DNA of 64,000 nt from contig JAUJYZ010001223.1 of assembly GCA_033675265.1 (NCBI GenBank), forward strand, positions 62,001 to 126,000, read 5' to 3'. Below the pieces are notes generated by a model. That model saw nothing but the letters and a program-made list of their open reading frames with translations, ran no database searches and was not told the origin of the DNA. Source of the DNA: Actinostola sp. cb2023 (lineage: Eukaryota > Cnidaria > Anthozoa > Actiniaria > Actinostolidae). Within the stretch, counting starts at the first letter, position 1; each line of letters begins with the position of its first letter. The position numbers and the translations under genes are program-made. Below are positions 32,345-44,081 of the stretch, piece after piece.

Positions 32345-35300
32345 GACAAACGTCCCGTTCCTGTAACAGCTGTGGAAAAACGGAAGCTGCGGTAGAAGGC
32401 GGAAGATTTCAGCAATGCAGAAATTGCAAAACTGTGTTCTACTGCAGCAGAAGTTGCCAAAGGAAGCATTGGAATACCCACCGTACTCTTTGTGTCGCGA
32501 TTGCTCATCTATCAATGCGCAAAGAAGACCCGGAAGACAATGGCTTCTATATGACCCACTTGACTCCTAAGCAGCACGCAAAAGTAGTGAATTTAGTAGG
32601 AAAGAAATGTCACGTGGAATGCTTTCTTAACGGCCACGGAGTAAGCGTTCTCTGGGACACGGGAGCCCAAGTCTCCATCATCTCAAGGAATGCGCTAGAT
32701 AAAGTAGCTCCCTCAGCCAAAATTAGAAACATTTCAGAACTGTTAGATCGAACATTAGAACTCACAGCTGCCAACGGTAGTAAGATACCATACCAGGGAT
32801 GGGTAGAACTCGAATTTCGTCTGTCGTCTCCTGATAACAAACTCTCTGTTCCATTTCTGGTGACAAATGAGTGTCTGGACGCTACAATAATAGGATACAA
32901 TGTGATTGAAGAGTTATTACGAGCCGAGAAAGTCATTTCATCGCGCAACGCTGAGATTGGACTTGCTTTTAGTGCTCTTAAGCAGGACGATACCGAAACT
33001 TTTATAAACTTAATACAACAGCATACGATTCCAAATGAGTTGTGCACACTCAAAACAAGTAAGCGTGATGTAATAATTCCAAAACAACAAAGCCTTAAGA
33101 TCACTTGTCGAGCAGATACCGGCCCAGTTGCGGAGAGCATCCCAGTCCTTTTTGAACCAGACGAACTGTGTCATCTACCACAGGGACTCGAGGTTCCAGA
33201 GGCATTGTTGACCCTTACTAAAGGAAAGACGAACATCGTGGACATAGAAGTATTGAACACGACTCACCATGATATCAAGATTAGAGGGAGGACGGTAATG
33301 GGGACTCTTCAGTTAGTACAGTCCGTGACACCCTTAGAGGTTCAACTGAAGCAGCCCGAGGAAAAAGCAGATGCGCCAATGACGCCACCAGCTGCATCCT
33401 CCGTCCCAGCCTCGCCGAACGACAGCGGAAATGATAGTGGAGAGCCTACAGTTATCCCTCAGCACATAAAAGACCTCAATCTTGGGGAACTCCGCCAAGA
33501 TCAGAAGGAGATTGCCTGGAAGATGTTGGCCGAGGAGGCAGACTCGCTGGCTAAAGATGATGATGACATCGGATGTATAGAGGATCTTCAAATGTCAATA
33601 GAGCTAGATGACAGGACGCCAGTGCAGAAAAATTATGTCGCAGTCCCGAGGCCTCTATATCCGGAAGTAAAGAGTTATATTGCAGACCTCCTGAATCGTA
33701 AATTCATACGACCGTCAAAATCATCATACAGCTCGCCTGTCGTGTGCGTAAGAAAAAAAGACCAGAGTTTACGTCTTTGTGTCGACTACCGCGCATTGAA
33801 TAAGAAGACCATACCGGACCGACACCCTATCCCGCGAGTCCAAGAATCTCTTGACAACCTCGGTGGAAACAAGTGGTTCTCTGTTTTAGACCAGGGTAAA
33901 GCGTAACACCAGGGATGGATTAGACCAGAGGATCAGCATTTGACAGCGTTCACAACCCCCTGGGGACTGTACGAGTGGGTGAGAATCCCATTCGGTTTGA
34001 CAAACGCCCCAGCAGCTTTCCAAAGATTTATGGAACGATGTCTAAGTGACTTGAGGGATGAGATATGTATTCCGTACCTTGACGATGTCATCGTGTTCAG
34101 CGCATCATTTGAAGACCACGTGGAGCATGTACGGAAAGTTCTCAGGCGTTTAAGAGAATACGGGGTGAAGTTAAAGCCAAGAAAATGCGAAACTGTTCAA
34201 GAAGGAAGTAAAATTTCTTGGACGTATCGTTTCTGAGGAGGGTTACAAAGTGGACCAAGCCAACATTGAAGCTGTCCTACTCCTGAAAGACCGTGCACCC
34301 AAAACAGTGGGAGATGTAAGGAAACTGATGGGGTTTCTGAATTATTATCGACGATACATCAGGAACTTCTCACGCATCGCACGACCGATCTACGACCTGA
34401 TGTCTGTGCCACCATCCAGCTCGTGTTCACCACAGAAAGGGGTGCGTAAACAGAACCCCAAGACAGGACAGCCCTCCTCGAATACTTCAGTTACCTGGAC
34501 GACATCTCACCAGTCAGCCCTAGAGATATTGATAGGATATTTGGTAAGTCCACCAGTTATGGCCTACCCCAATTACACCGACCCTTTCATCTTGACAACC
34601 GACGCGTCTGAGGATGGACTCGGTGCAGTGTTGTACCAACGTCAAAATGGTATTACACGTGTTATAGCTTACGGTTCAAGGTCACTCTCTCCGGCTGAAC
34701 GAAACATTCCGGAAAGTTGGAGTTCTTGGCGCTCAAATGGGCGATTTGTGAACAGTTCAGAGACTACCTCTACTATGCTCCAAGCTTTACTGTGTACACG
34801 GACAATAACCCCCTTACGTACGTATTGTCTTCTGCGAAGTTGAACGCCAGTGGCTTACGCTGGGTAGGAGAACTAGCCGATTTTAACTTTTGTATTAACT
34901 ATAGACCAGGAAAGAACAACAATGATGCAGATATGTTGTCTATAGCCCCTTTAGACATTTCGTCCTACATGGAAAGCTGCACTGAAGAAGTAACTCAGGA
35001 CGTTCTGAAGACAGTCGTCACTGCTATACAGTTACAAGATGATGGAAGTACAACCTGGATATCTGCAATAACCACTGATCATTCACTTCTTAACCTTGAT
35101 ATCACAGAAATAGCAGCTGACACTACAAACCTCACTGAAATTACTACTGTTGAAATCCGCCGAGCACAAAGAGATGACAAGGCCATCGGAAAAGTTGTCA
35201 GCCACCTATTGTCTGGTAAACGCCCAACTGCAAAGGAAGTTCTTCAGGAGATGCCGGAAACACGGGCGCTTCTTCACGAGTGGCGGAAGTTAAGTTTAGA

Positions 35301-36924
35301 TGATGATGGAGTGTTACTACGGAGCCCACGTCGTCAGGTGGTGCTTCCCGATAAGCTGCGTAGACTGGTCTACCAAGAATTACATGAAAAGATGGGACAC
35401 CTCGGCAGCGAGAGAGTCGTGAGCTTAGCCAGAGATCGTTTTTACTGGCCGCACATGCAACGTGATATTGAACATTATGTTAAGAATGTCTGCCGATGTG
35501 TCAAACAAAGACCGCCTGCGCGCAAGACCAAGGCACCTCTGCAACCTATTGTTACAACTTCACCCTTCGAGCTGGTCTCGCTAGACTTTCTCCATCTTGA
35601 AAAGAGCAGTGGGGGGTATGAATATATACTCGTTATCGTCGACCACTTTACCCGCTTCGCGCAAGCATATGCTACACGGAACAAGTCTGCACGAACAGTG
35701 GCTGACAAGCTATACAACGATTTTATTCTGCGTTTCGGGTTACCATCTCGAATACACCATGACCAGGGTGGCGAGTTCGAGAACCGTCTATTCCAGAGGA
35801 TTGAGGAATTGTGTGGCATATCGCATTCGAGAACGACACCCTATCACCCACAAGGGAATGGACAGGTAGAGCGATTTAACCGTACCCTGTTGGGCATGCT
35901 ACGTACTCTTCCCGAGACGGAGAAATCTCGATGGAAAGACCACCTCAACAAAGTTGTGCACGCTTACAACTGTACTCGCCACGAGTCCACAGGATACTCG
36001 CCGTTCTTTCTACTATTTGGACGAGACCCCCGCCTTCCAATTGATCTGATCTTTGGTTTACGTACTCCTAGCGCAAGCAGCAGTTATCCTCAATACGTAT
36101 CCACGTGGAAGAACGCCATGAAGGAAGCGTATTCCCTCGCACAACGGAGCGCAGTCTCAGGAGCAGCGAAGGGGAAGCGATCGTACGACTCACAAGTGAG
36201 AAGTTCAATTCTACAACCAGATGACAGAGTCCTAGTCAGGAACATGAGGCCACGTGGAGGACCAGGAAAGCTGCGACCATATTGGGAAGAGAAAATCTAC
36301 AAAGTCATCAGGCGAAAAGGCCCTGATAGCCCAGTTTATGAAGTAAAGCCAGAGTTCGGTACGGGTCACTCCAGGGTGCTGCATAGGAACCTACTGATGC
36401 CTTGCGGTTCTCTCCCGGTATGCTCACATGGCGAGAGAGTCAACCCACCAGCAGGAGACCCCAACAAGCGAGCAAGAAACAGACCACGTCGAGAGCCAAC
36501 AACGCCGAGACCCGCACAGACATCGGACGAGGATGAAAGTGAAACTGAGTACATCGTCGACGGTTTCCTGGTAAGTCAAGGCGACTCATGCCCAGTGTCA
36601 GACCAGTCGGACGATGAACGAGGAGACCAGCCTGGAGGAACAAGGGAGGTACAAGAACCTCGTCCAGAGAGGATTCGGTACCCTCCCATTCATTTAGCAT
36701 ACGGCGCACCAGGAGAGCAACATGATGTAATATACGCTAACGGTATACAGCAGGGTCCTACGGTAAACACGACCTGCTACCCTATTGGATACACGGCATA
36801 CCCTCAAGCGAACGCCAATTGCTACTCAGCAGGTTATGCAGTTTATCCTCCAATCAACCCATTTTACTACCCTACGGGCTACGCAAGTCATCCTGCTTAC
36901 GGTCTGCAGTATGCTGTAGGGTAA
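32345..36924 (+). pseudogene. pol: Pol polyprotein, broken (MYND finger, PR, RT, RNase H, IN)
   Basis: Domains in order: a MYND-like zinc finger (about 32364-32480; C-x2-C, C-x2-C, YCSRSCQ, HW, H, C pattern); a retropepsin with LWDTGAQVS near 32655; reverse transcriptase with LCVDYRALNKK and the catalytic YLDD near 34077; RNase H with TTDASEDG and YTDNNPL; integrase with an HHCC finger (HEKMGHLG, then C-x2-C-type RCVKQR region) and acidic residues in SLDFLH, HHDQGGEF and GQVERFNRT; and a GPY/F-like segment GKLRPYWEEKIYKVI. The C-terminal ~150 residues are Pro/Tyr-rich. Lesions: TAA at 33904-33906 in the RT region, a one-base shift near 34190 after YLDD, and a shift near 34707 at the RNase H region. 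The integrase half is open from 34717 to 36924. Confidence 0.9.
32364..32480 (+). other. MYND-like zinc finger segment of pol
   Basis: The translated frame shows C-x2-C, then C-x2-C, FYCSRSCQRKHW and H-x3-C. This matches the Cys/His spacing of MYND fingers, which bind short proline-rich peptides in other proteins. It lies between the gag CCHC knuckle and the protease, in the pol frame. A role in the element is unknown. Confidence 0.7.
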
Positions 36925-37272
36925 TCAAGAACACAAGACAAGACAAAGAGACATTTCATTAGACATTGACATTTCAGATTTTAAAAATGAGACGCACTGT
37001 AGTTTGTAGTCTAAGTACTACGTTATGATGTAAACTTTAATTTGCTAGAATACGATGAAAAAGCCTGAGGTTGTGTTTGCCAACGTACATATATTTGCTG
37101 CAGCATACGTTTCGGTAATCACTAAAGAAACCAAGGAGTAAACCACAGAGTCCAACAGAAGTCAAAGGAACTGTTTGAACAGTAAAGTAAAGTTACACGA
37201 GAGGAGCGATTAGTCTCCAACACTAAAAAAAATAATGTTTTTTTTCCCTTTTGAATGTCGCGGACGACATTT

Positions 37273-37289
37273 CTCGAAGAGGGGGAGTA
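37273..37289 (+). promoter_or_regulatory. Polypurine tract
   Basis: CGAAGAGGGGGAGTA lies directly before the 3' LTR, where plus-strand DNA synthesis is primed in LTR elements. Confidence 0.8.
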
Positions 37290-37520
37290 TGTTACAGCGT
37301 GACAAAATGTACATGAAGATTATATAGTTTGTTTAGAGCGTGACATGCATGTAATAGATTAGCATGATTGACAAGCGAAGATCTAGAGTACACATGTAAC
37401 ATGAGAGTTAGACAGAGCGAGTAAGTTACACTCGACTGTACAACAAGAATACATATTGTGAATAAAATCTAATAAGCGTCACCCGTTCATGGTAAACCGT
37501 ACAGTGGTAGGAGGGTAACA
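37290..37520 (+). repeat. 3' LTR
   Basis: TGTTACAGCG to GAGGGTAACA, near-identical to the 5' LTR. The adjoining bases AATGGACGTAG resume the minisatellite. Confidence 0.95.
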
Positions 37521-39370
37521 AATGGACGTAGTCGTATGGACGCGAGGTCGTATGGACGTGATCGTATGGACGTGATCGTATGGACGTGATCGTATGGACG
37601 TAGTCGTATGGACGCGAGGTCGTATGGACGTGATCGTATGGACGTGGTCGTATGGACGTGATCGTATGGACGTAATCGTATGGACGTGATCGCATGGACG
37701 TGGTCGTATGGACGTGGTCGTATGGACGTAGTCGTATGGACGCGAGGTCGTATGGACGTGATCGTATGGACGTGGTCGTATGGACGTGATCGCATGGACG
37801 TGGTCGTATGGACGTGATCGTATGGACGTAGTCGTATGGACGCGAGGTCGTATGGACGTGATCGTATGGACGTGGTCGTATGGACGTGATCGTATGGACG
37901 TGGTCGTATGGACGTGATCGTATGGACGTAGTCGTATGTACGTGATCGTATGGACGTATCGTATGGACGTGGTCTTATGGACGTGATCGTATGGACGTAG
38001 TCGTATGGACGTGATCGTATGGACGCGAGGTCGTATGGACGTGATCGTATGGACGTGATCGTATGGACGTGGTCGTATGGACGTGATCGTATGGACGTGG
38101 TCGTATGGACGTAGTCGTATGGACGTGGTCGTATGGACTTGATGGAATGGACGTGATCGTATGGACGTGGTCGTATGGACGTGATCGTATCGATGTGATC
38201 GTATGGACGTAATAGTATGGACATGGTCGTATGGACGTGGTCGTATCGATGTGATCGTATGGACGTAATCGTATGGACGTGATCGCATGGACGTGGTCGT
38301 ATGGACGTGATCGTATGGACGTAATAGTATGGACATGGTCGTATGGACGTGGTCGTATCGATGTGATCGTATGGACGAAATAGTATGGACGAGGTCGAAT
38401 GGACGTGGGTCGTATCGATGCGATCGTATGGACGTAATAGTATGGACATGGTCGTATGGACGTGGTCGTATCGATGTGATCGTATGGACGTGATCGTATG
38501 GACGTGATCGTATGGACGTGGTCGTATGGACGTGATCGTATGGACGTGATCGTATGGACGTAGTCGTATGTACGTGATCGTATGGACGCGAGGTCGTATG
38601 GACGTGATCGTATGGACGTGATCGTATGGACGTGGTCGTATGGACGTAGTCGTATGGACGTGATCGTATGGACGCGAGGTCGTATGGACGTGATCGTATG
38701 GACGCGAGGTCGTATGGACGTGATCGTATGGACGTGATCGTATGGACGTGATCGTATGGACGTGATCGTATGGACGTGATCGTATGGACGTGATCGTATG
38801 GACGTGATCGTATGGACGTGATCGTATGGACGTGATCGTATGGACGCGAGGTCGTATGGACGTGATCGTATGGACGCGAGGTCGTATGGACGTGATCGTA
38901 TGGACGTGATCGTATGGACGTAGTCGTATGTACGTGGTCGTATGGACGCGAGGTCGTATGGACGTGATCGTATGGACGTGATCGTATGTACGTGATCGTA
39001 TGGACGTGATCGTATGGACGTAGTCGTATGTACGTGATCGTATGGACGCGAGGTCGTATGGACGTGATCGTATGGACGTGATCGTATGCACGTGATCGTA
39101 TGGACGTAGTCGTATGTACGTGGTCGTATGGACGCGAGGTCGTATGGACGTGATCGTATGGACGTGATCGTATGTACGTGATCGTATGGACGTGATCGTA
39201 TGGACGTAGTCGTATGTACGTGATCGTATTGACGCGAGGTCGTATGGACGTGATCGTATGGACGTGGTCGTATGGACGTGATCGTATCGATGTGATCGTA
39301 TGGACGTAATAGTATGGACGTGGTCGAATGGACGTGGTCGTATGGACGTGGTCGTATCGATGTGTTCGTA
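37521..39370. repeat. 14-bp minisatellite (GTATGGACGTGATC), right part
   Basis: About 130 units of the same repeat as 29488-30265, with the same variant blocks, including runs of up to nine identical GTATGGACGTGATC units (38723-38850) and the 16-base variant with CGCGAGGTC. Minus-strand frames of up to 631 codons cross it in all three phases, which shows they are repeat artefacts. Confidence 0.95.
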
Positions 39371-40008
39371 TCATAACTCCAGGAAGAACCTGAAATATTA
39401 TTGATTATGGTGTTTGTCTCTGTAATGTATCTATAATGTATCGTGAACCTGACTGCAACTTCAAGATATAAACCTGAAATACCATTGTCTTCTTGTGTCT
39501 CGAAGATAAATCCCAAAGTCTTTGAAAACATATCCGATATTCGAATTGACTCTTGTTTCGGATCAACTAATAACTCTTTGTTTTTCAGAAAGGAGAACAC
39601 TGATACTCTGGGTACACTGAAGTTAATTGCAATGAGAGATTTCCGGTTTGGCAGAAACGGCAAATATTCATGGAACATTGCGCGTGTCAACTGTTTACTT
39701 CGAGCGTGACCCTTGGCTGGGGTCGGAACGGTTTTCTCTAAGGATGCTTACAGGCTCTTGTTCCCCTCTCCCCCTTCCCAGTCCCCCCTCCCCATCCCCT
39801 CAGTTCCCCTCCCCTTTCATTGCCCCTGTCCCTTTGAGCCTATTCACAGGTTAACTCGGGCCTGTCACACGAAGCCCGAGTAAAACATATTTGATAAATA
39901 CACAGATCGGGAATCCGGAACCCAAGACATTTGACTTACCTACACCACACGCACTGTATACTACTTATGTATAGCTGATGGATATTGGTGGACAAACGAA
40001 TTGATTTA
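39371..40008. other. Unassigned stretch with C/T-rich tract
   Basis: An 88-codon plus frame (39443-39709) has no recognised features. A CCCCTCCCC-type tract lies at 39754-39830. No gene is called. Confidence 0.35.
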
Positions 40009-40234
40009 GGGTGCGTTCGATTGACCTTATTCCAGAATAGGAATAGACGAAATAACATTCCTAAATCGCTGTCACGCAGCTACTGTCCACAAATGACTGT
40101 AAAATGAAACAATTCCTTGTTGTATTATAATAAAGTTACAAGGAACAGTTTAGAATTATAAATGTGCTAAAATAAAAGCATCCAAGTGTTCATTCCATGT
40201 ATTCCTATTCTCGAATAGGGTCAATCAAACCCAC
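40009..40234. mobile_element. MITE with GGGTG..TTGATTGACC ends
   Basis: GGGTGCGTTCGATTGACC and the complement of GGTCAATCAAACCCACC frame 226 bases, with inner ATTCC.GAATAGGAATA pairing. The next element inserted just inside or beside its right end. Confidence 0.65.
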
Positions 40235-40240
40235 CAAATG

Positions 40241-40943
40241 TACGGTGGCTTATAAGGGACATGAAATTCACACAAAAAAATTGCTAACAAGTTATGTATC
40301 ATGCAACTGCGAGTTATTGATGTTGCAAGTTATAACTCGCTTTTGCAAGTTATAACTCGCTTTTGCAAGTTATAACTCTTTTTGCAAGTTATAACTTGCA
40401 AAAATAGTTACATCTTGCTTGCAAAAAACGAGTTATAACTTGCAAAAGCGAGTTACATCTTGCAAAAACGAGCTATAACTTGCAAAAACTTGTTATAACT
40501 TGCAAAAACGAGTTACATCATGCAAAAAACGAGTTATAACTTGCAAAAGCGAGTTACATCTTGCAAAAACGAGTTATAACTTGCAAAAGCGAGTTACATC
40601 TTGCAAAAACGAGCTATAACTTGCAAAAACTTGTTATAACTTGCAAAAACGAGTTACATCTTGCAAAAACGAGTTATAACTTGCAAAAAAAAACGAGTTA
40701 TAACTTGCAAAAAACTTGTTATAACTTGCAAAAACGAGTTACATCCTGCAAAAACGAGTTATAACTTGCAAAAACGAGTTATATCTTGTAAAAACGAGTT
40801 ATAACTTGCAAAAACGAGTTATAACTTGCAAAAAGAGTTATAACTTGCAAAAGCGAGTTATAACTTGCAACATCAATAACTCGCAGTTGCATGATACATA
40901 ACTTGTTAGCAACTTTTTTGTGTGAATTTTATAAGCCACCGTA
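40241..40943. mobile_element. Fold-back element with internal 20-bp minisatellite
   Basis: Inverted ends of ~100 bases begin TACGGTGGCTTATAA. They are flanked by an identical 6-base CAAATG (40235-40240 and 40944-40949). Between them are about 22 units of GCAAAAACGAGTTATAACTT with variants (GAGTTACATCTT, ACTTGTTATAACTT). Near both ends the unit runs in opposite orientation, so the whole 703 bases can fold. No protein is supported; the open frame at 40561-40764 is repeat-derived. Confidence 0.9.
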
Positions 40944-40949
40944 CAAATG

Positions 40950-41323
40950 GAAACCAAATATGATTTTGAGCTAAATTATGGATCATTTGGTCGAAGAATA
41001 TGTATTTAGTTTTTTTTGAATTCGTTTGAGTTTTGGATTTGATTACTAGTACTAGAGTAATTGACAAGTCCAGCCTGGCTGTTTGAATGTCTGAGTTCGC
41101 ATAATACTGAGTACCGCAGTAAGGTCGCTGAATTTAAAAACAAAGTCATTTTGAGTCATTTTTGCTCAACTTTTATATATTGACAGTGAAGCGTGTGTAA
41201 ATTAAATATCAAAACTTGAATGAAGCGTGTTTTTATTAATATATTTCAAATCAGAAAATATTCACAATCCATTTTTAAGTCATTTTAGGTAACAGAAAAG
41301 ACAACAAACACGCTTACTTTGAC
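40950..41323. other. Non-coding stretch, nothing recognised
   Basis: AT-rich, without repeats or frames of interest. Confidence 0.35.
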
Positions 41324-41692
41324 CATAGTTAGTAGAGGGGACTGGTTGGGAAACCTTTTGTTATATGTTTTTGTTCGTTTTTTTCAACCGTGACCGTGCA
41401 CACATCTTTTGTTTTGTCATTGTTTTGCCTTAATTTGCTATGCTTGAGCAACTGAACCCAAACGTTTCTTTTGGCTGCTTGTGCGATATATTCCAATTCA
41501 AAATGAAATATATTAGAATATTTAAATAAGTAATCCAATAGAGAACATTTGGGTTCATTCATTTAGCCATTTTCTAATGAATTGGTACAAACATTGTGCA
41601 CGGTCAGGACCCGTTCAACATCATAATGACATTAGGACTAGAACAAAGAAATATAACAAAAGGCTTCCTAACCATTCCCTCTACTAACTATG
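41324..41692. mobile_element. MITE with CATAGTTAGTAGAGGG ends
   Basis: The ends CATAGTTAGTAGAGGG and its complement, extended by AACCTTTTGTTATAT with several mismatches, span 369 bases. Older than most MITEs here, judging by arm divergence. Confidence 0.65.
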
Positions 41693-41784
41693 CTTTCACC
41701 AATAATCTTATTTGTAATTTGATTCACTCGTGACTCGTCTTGTCGCTCATCATGCAGTTTCAGCGAATTTGTTTTTGAATAGCC

Positions 41785-42426
41785 TTGTCTTCAAACTCCA
41801 CAACGATAATTACCCCTCCACACGTAACTATCCGCACTAATTGTATGCCACCGTCATGTTCCACAACGATGGGATCAACAACTCAATATTCTACACCGTC
41901 AAGCTACCCTACCATCAACCCCACACCAGCCTCTACCTCCACTTATTCACCGCAACGATCTACATTTCCCATGCGACTATGGACCATTAACAGTCTCACT
42001 ACTCCTACATCGCGAAGTATGGTTATACCATATGATTTTTCTACATTACCTATCCACTCAAGAAGAAGGTTATCTACACCACCCTCAACCCCCACCTCAC
42101 CATTTAATCAATCACGTACATCGCCAACAACTGCCACCCTACTACTCTCCACTCCCCAACCAAGCTTATCATTTACTGTTGTAACTCTTCGCCCGTCACC
42201 TACCCGACCAGTTCCAAGTTCAACGGTGGTCAGTCTATACATCTACATCCTACTCGGCGCTCTATCCACCATCATCATATGTGTAATTTTATTCTTTGCT
42301 TTAAGAAGATGTTGGAGACTTCACCATCCTGACTTAACGATTCAACCCACCATGGAACTTATCTCCATGGGAAGTGATCAGACTCCAGTTTTAAGTGTTG
42401 CAAGCAGTAGCGATGAAGAAATATAA
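41785..42426 (+). CDS. Mucin-like single-pass membrane protein, C-terminal exon
   Basis: An open frame of ~213 codons preceded by an AG (GAATAG) that could be a splice acceptor. Residues ~1-160 are Ser/Thr/Pro-rich, as in an O-glycosylated stalk. A strongly hydrophobic stretch (SLYIYILLGALSTIIICVIL) near residues 165-190 is a transmembrane helix, followed by a basic stop-transfer RRCWR and a short acidic-ended tail (SSSDEEI). No enzymatic domain. It may be the last exon of a host surface protein or a cargo gene of the neighbouring Polinton; the sequence does not decide. Start uncertain. Confidence 0.5.
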   Translation: MSSNSTTIITPPHVTIRTNCMPPSCSTTMGSTTQYSTPSSYPTINPTPASTSTYSPQRSTFPMRLWTINSLTTPTSRSMVIPYDFSTLPIHSRRRLSTPPSTPTSPFNQSRTSPTTATLLLSTPQPSLSFTVVTLRPSPTRPVPSSTVVSLYIYILLGALSTIIICVILFFALRRCWRLHHPDLTIQPTMELISMGSDQTPVLSVASSSDEEI

Positions 42427-43161
42427 TTATATTCTGCCGGAAAAAAGTCTGTTGTTACCCCCCTCTAAAAACATTATAGCAATTGTTTTGCTATGTTCTA
42501 ACTGTTCTGTTAAATATACCCTATCACAACACAATACTTTTTTTAGATTCGTGAGCCTGCATGACACTCGACAGCAGACTCACCTTAAAATCAATCATAT
42601 TGAAGCCGCCATGTTTGTAGGGCGGTGACTTTAGCTTATCTAAAATCTTTAAATGAGACATAATTCTGTACATCTCAGTTTGCTTTCGAAGTTCCATAAG
42701 GTAGATTAAGTGATTATACATGGGTTATCTACAAAATTGGGGAGGATGTGATTGCGGTGAGCTTTGTGTGAGTATATAATCAAACGATTTTCAATTAACA
42801 TGTATGATCGTATATTCCACAATCATATTCATAGTCTAAAGAGTTCCACACTTAGACATTGTATCTTATTACATGCTCTATACAATTTAAAACCGAGAAT
42901 AACGAAACATCTTATGCTAAAACTCTCAGAATTATACCGTTTATGGGAAGGGCTGTTAGTAAGCTGAACTCAATCATTGTTCTTGAGTTTATGTGTATGC
43001 ATATTTTGATGTGCATGGATAAACACAAAAGACAACTGCTTTGTTTTAAAACGTTTATTATTCTCCATCATTGTTTACAATACAATACTTATTATAATAT
43101 AATACAATTTACATTCTACAATCGATTACTATTATGTTCATACTGAAATATTTTATAAACT
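42427..43161. other. Non-coding stretch, nothing recognised
   Basis: Only short AT-rich frames without features lie between the membrane-protein exon and the polymerase C-terminus. Confidence 0.4.
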
Positions 43162-43950
43162 TTAAACTGGACTATTTTGCTGAACACAATGTGTTAGCTC
43201 ATGACCATGTGCTAGGGTGGTTATAACGTCTGCTAATATATACCGCTTGTCATCGTATAGACCTATTTTGTTAATGTTCACTGAGTATAGTGTGTGTTTC
43301 ACACTCTGTATTCGATTCATATTAACCATCTGACGTTTTTTTTATAAAATAAACAGTCTTTATAATGTTGATGTTTTATATCATGTTTGGTGACGTTTTT
43401 ATAAATCCCCTTTGCAGTTTTCTTTTCAACCGTTTTCCCACCCTCATTATAGAGCAGATAATACATTTTTGGTCGTAGACCCACAAACTCCTTGATAAGA
43501 ACACCATGGGTCTCATCCTTCATCTTACCTAGAACCTTTTTATTGAGGGTACTGTAAATGGGGTGGTCGCTGGGGTATTCTGAAGTGTCAAATAGGTTGA
43601 TATCCTCCCCCAAATCTCTGTACACATCCTGTGTGCGTATGTCGTACATTAAGCTGTCTGTGTCAGTGAAACATAGTGTTGCATTGTCCCGTACTTCTAT
43701 TTGATAACACAATAATGAAAATTGTACATCAAAACTTTCGACAGATCTAAGATAGAAAAACCAACATAAGTTGGACGATTCAAATACAATGAAGGTTTTC
43801 TCATGTTGATTGCAGCCAAGTCTTCATTAAAAAGAGTGAAGTAATCATATAGAGGTGACGCTGTTAGTTTTTTCAGTTGTTTGGGGGAGTTTACTAATTT
43901 AACAGAAATTCTTTTAAATAAATTTTCCATTGTTTTACCAAAGACTGAAT

Positions 43951-44030
43951 TGCCCTATACCACTATGACGTCAATATTTGTTTACCGCTATGCATTATGG
44001 GTGCCGGAGGGGGCAGAAATTCAAGATGGC
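43951..44030. repeat. Left terminal inverted repeat of the ISL2EU-type element
   Basis: Matches the complement of 49563-49642. Contains TGACGTCA-like TATGACGTCAATA and GCATTATGGGTGCCGGAGGG. Confidence 0.9.
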
Positions 44031-44081
44031 GGCTAAATATAGGTAAACGCCTATAACTGTTGTGAAAGTTCCGCTAAAAAG

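Larger units (their letters stand above)
30266..37520 (+). mobile_element. Ty3/gypsy LTR retrotransposon (defective)
   Basis: A 7255-base element bounded by 233- and 231-base LTRs. Its order is PBS, gag, pol (MYND-like finger, protease, reverse transcriptase, RNase H, integrase with a GPY/F-like end), then a purine-rich tract. This order is that of Ty3/gypsy; no envelope gene is seen. It sits between two halves of one minisatellite. Immediate flanks GTATG and AATGG are only similar, so the target duplication is imperfect. Pol carries one stop and two frameshifts, so the copy should not be autonomous. Confidence 0.95.

Noticed and set aside
32139..32366. Third-frame ORF over the gag/pol junction
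   Set aside because: Neither the gag nor the pol frame; composition follows the Arg/Gly-rich region.
29488..39370. CRISPR array
   Set aside because: Units are contiguous 14-mers without unique spacers, and the genome is animal-like.
37426..39690. Minus frames of 534-631 codons over the second minisatellite
   Set aside because: Same 14-bp artefact; three overlapping frames encode the same permuted peptide, and no start or splice context is convincing.
40561..40764. Open frame of repeated Leu-Gln-Lys peptides
   Set aside because: Derived from the GCAAAAACGAGTTATAACTT minisatellite.
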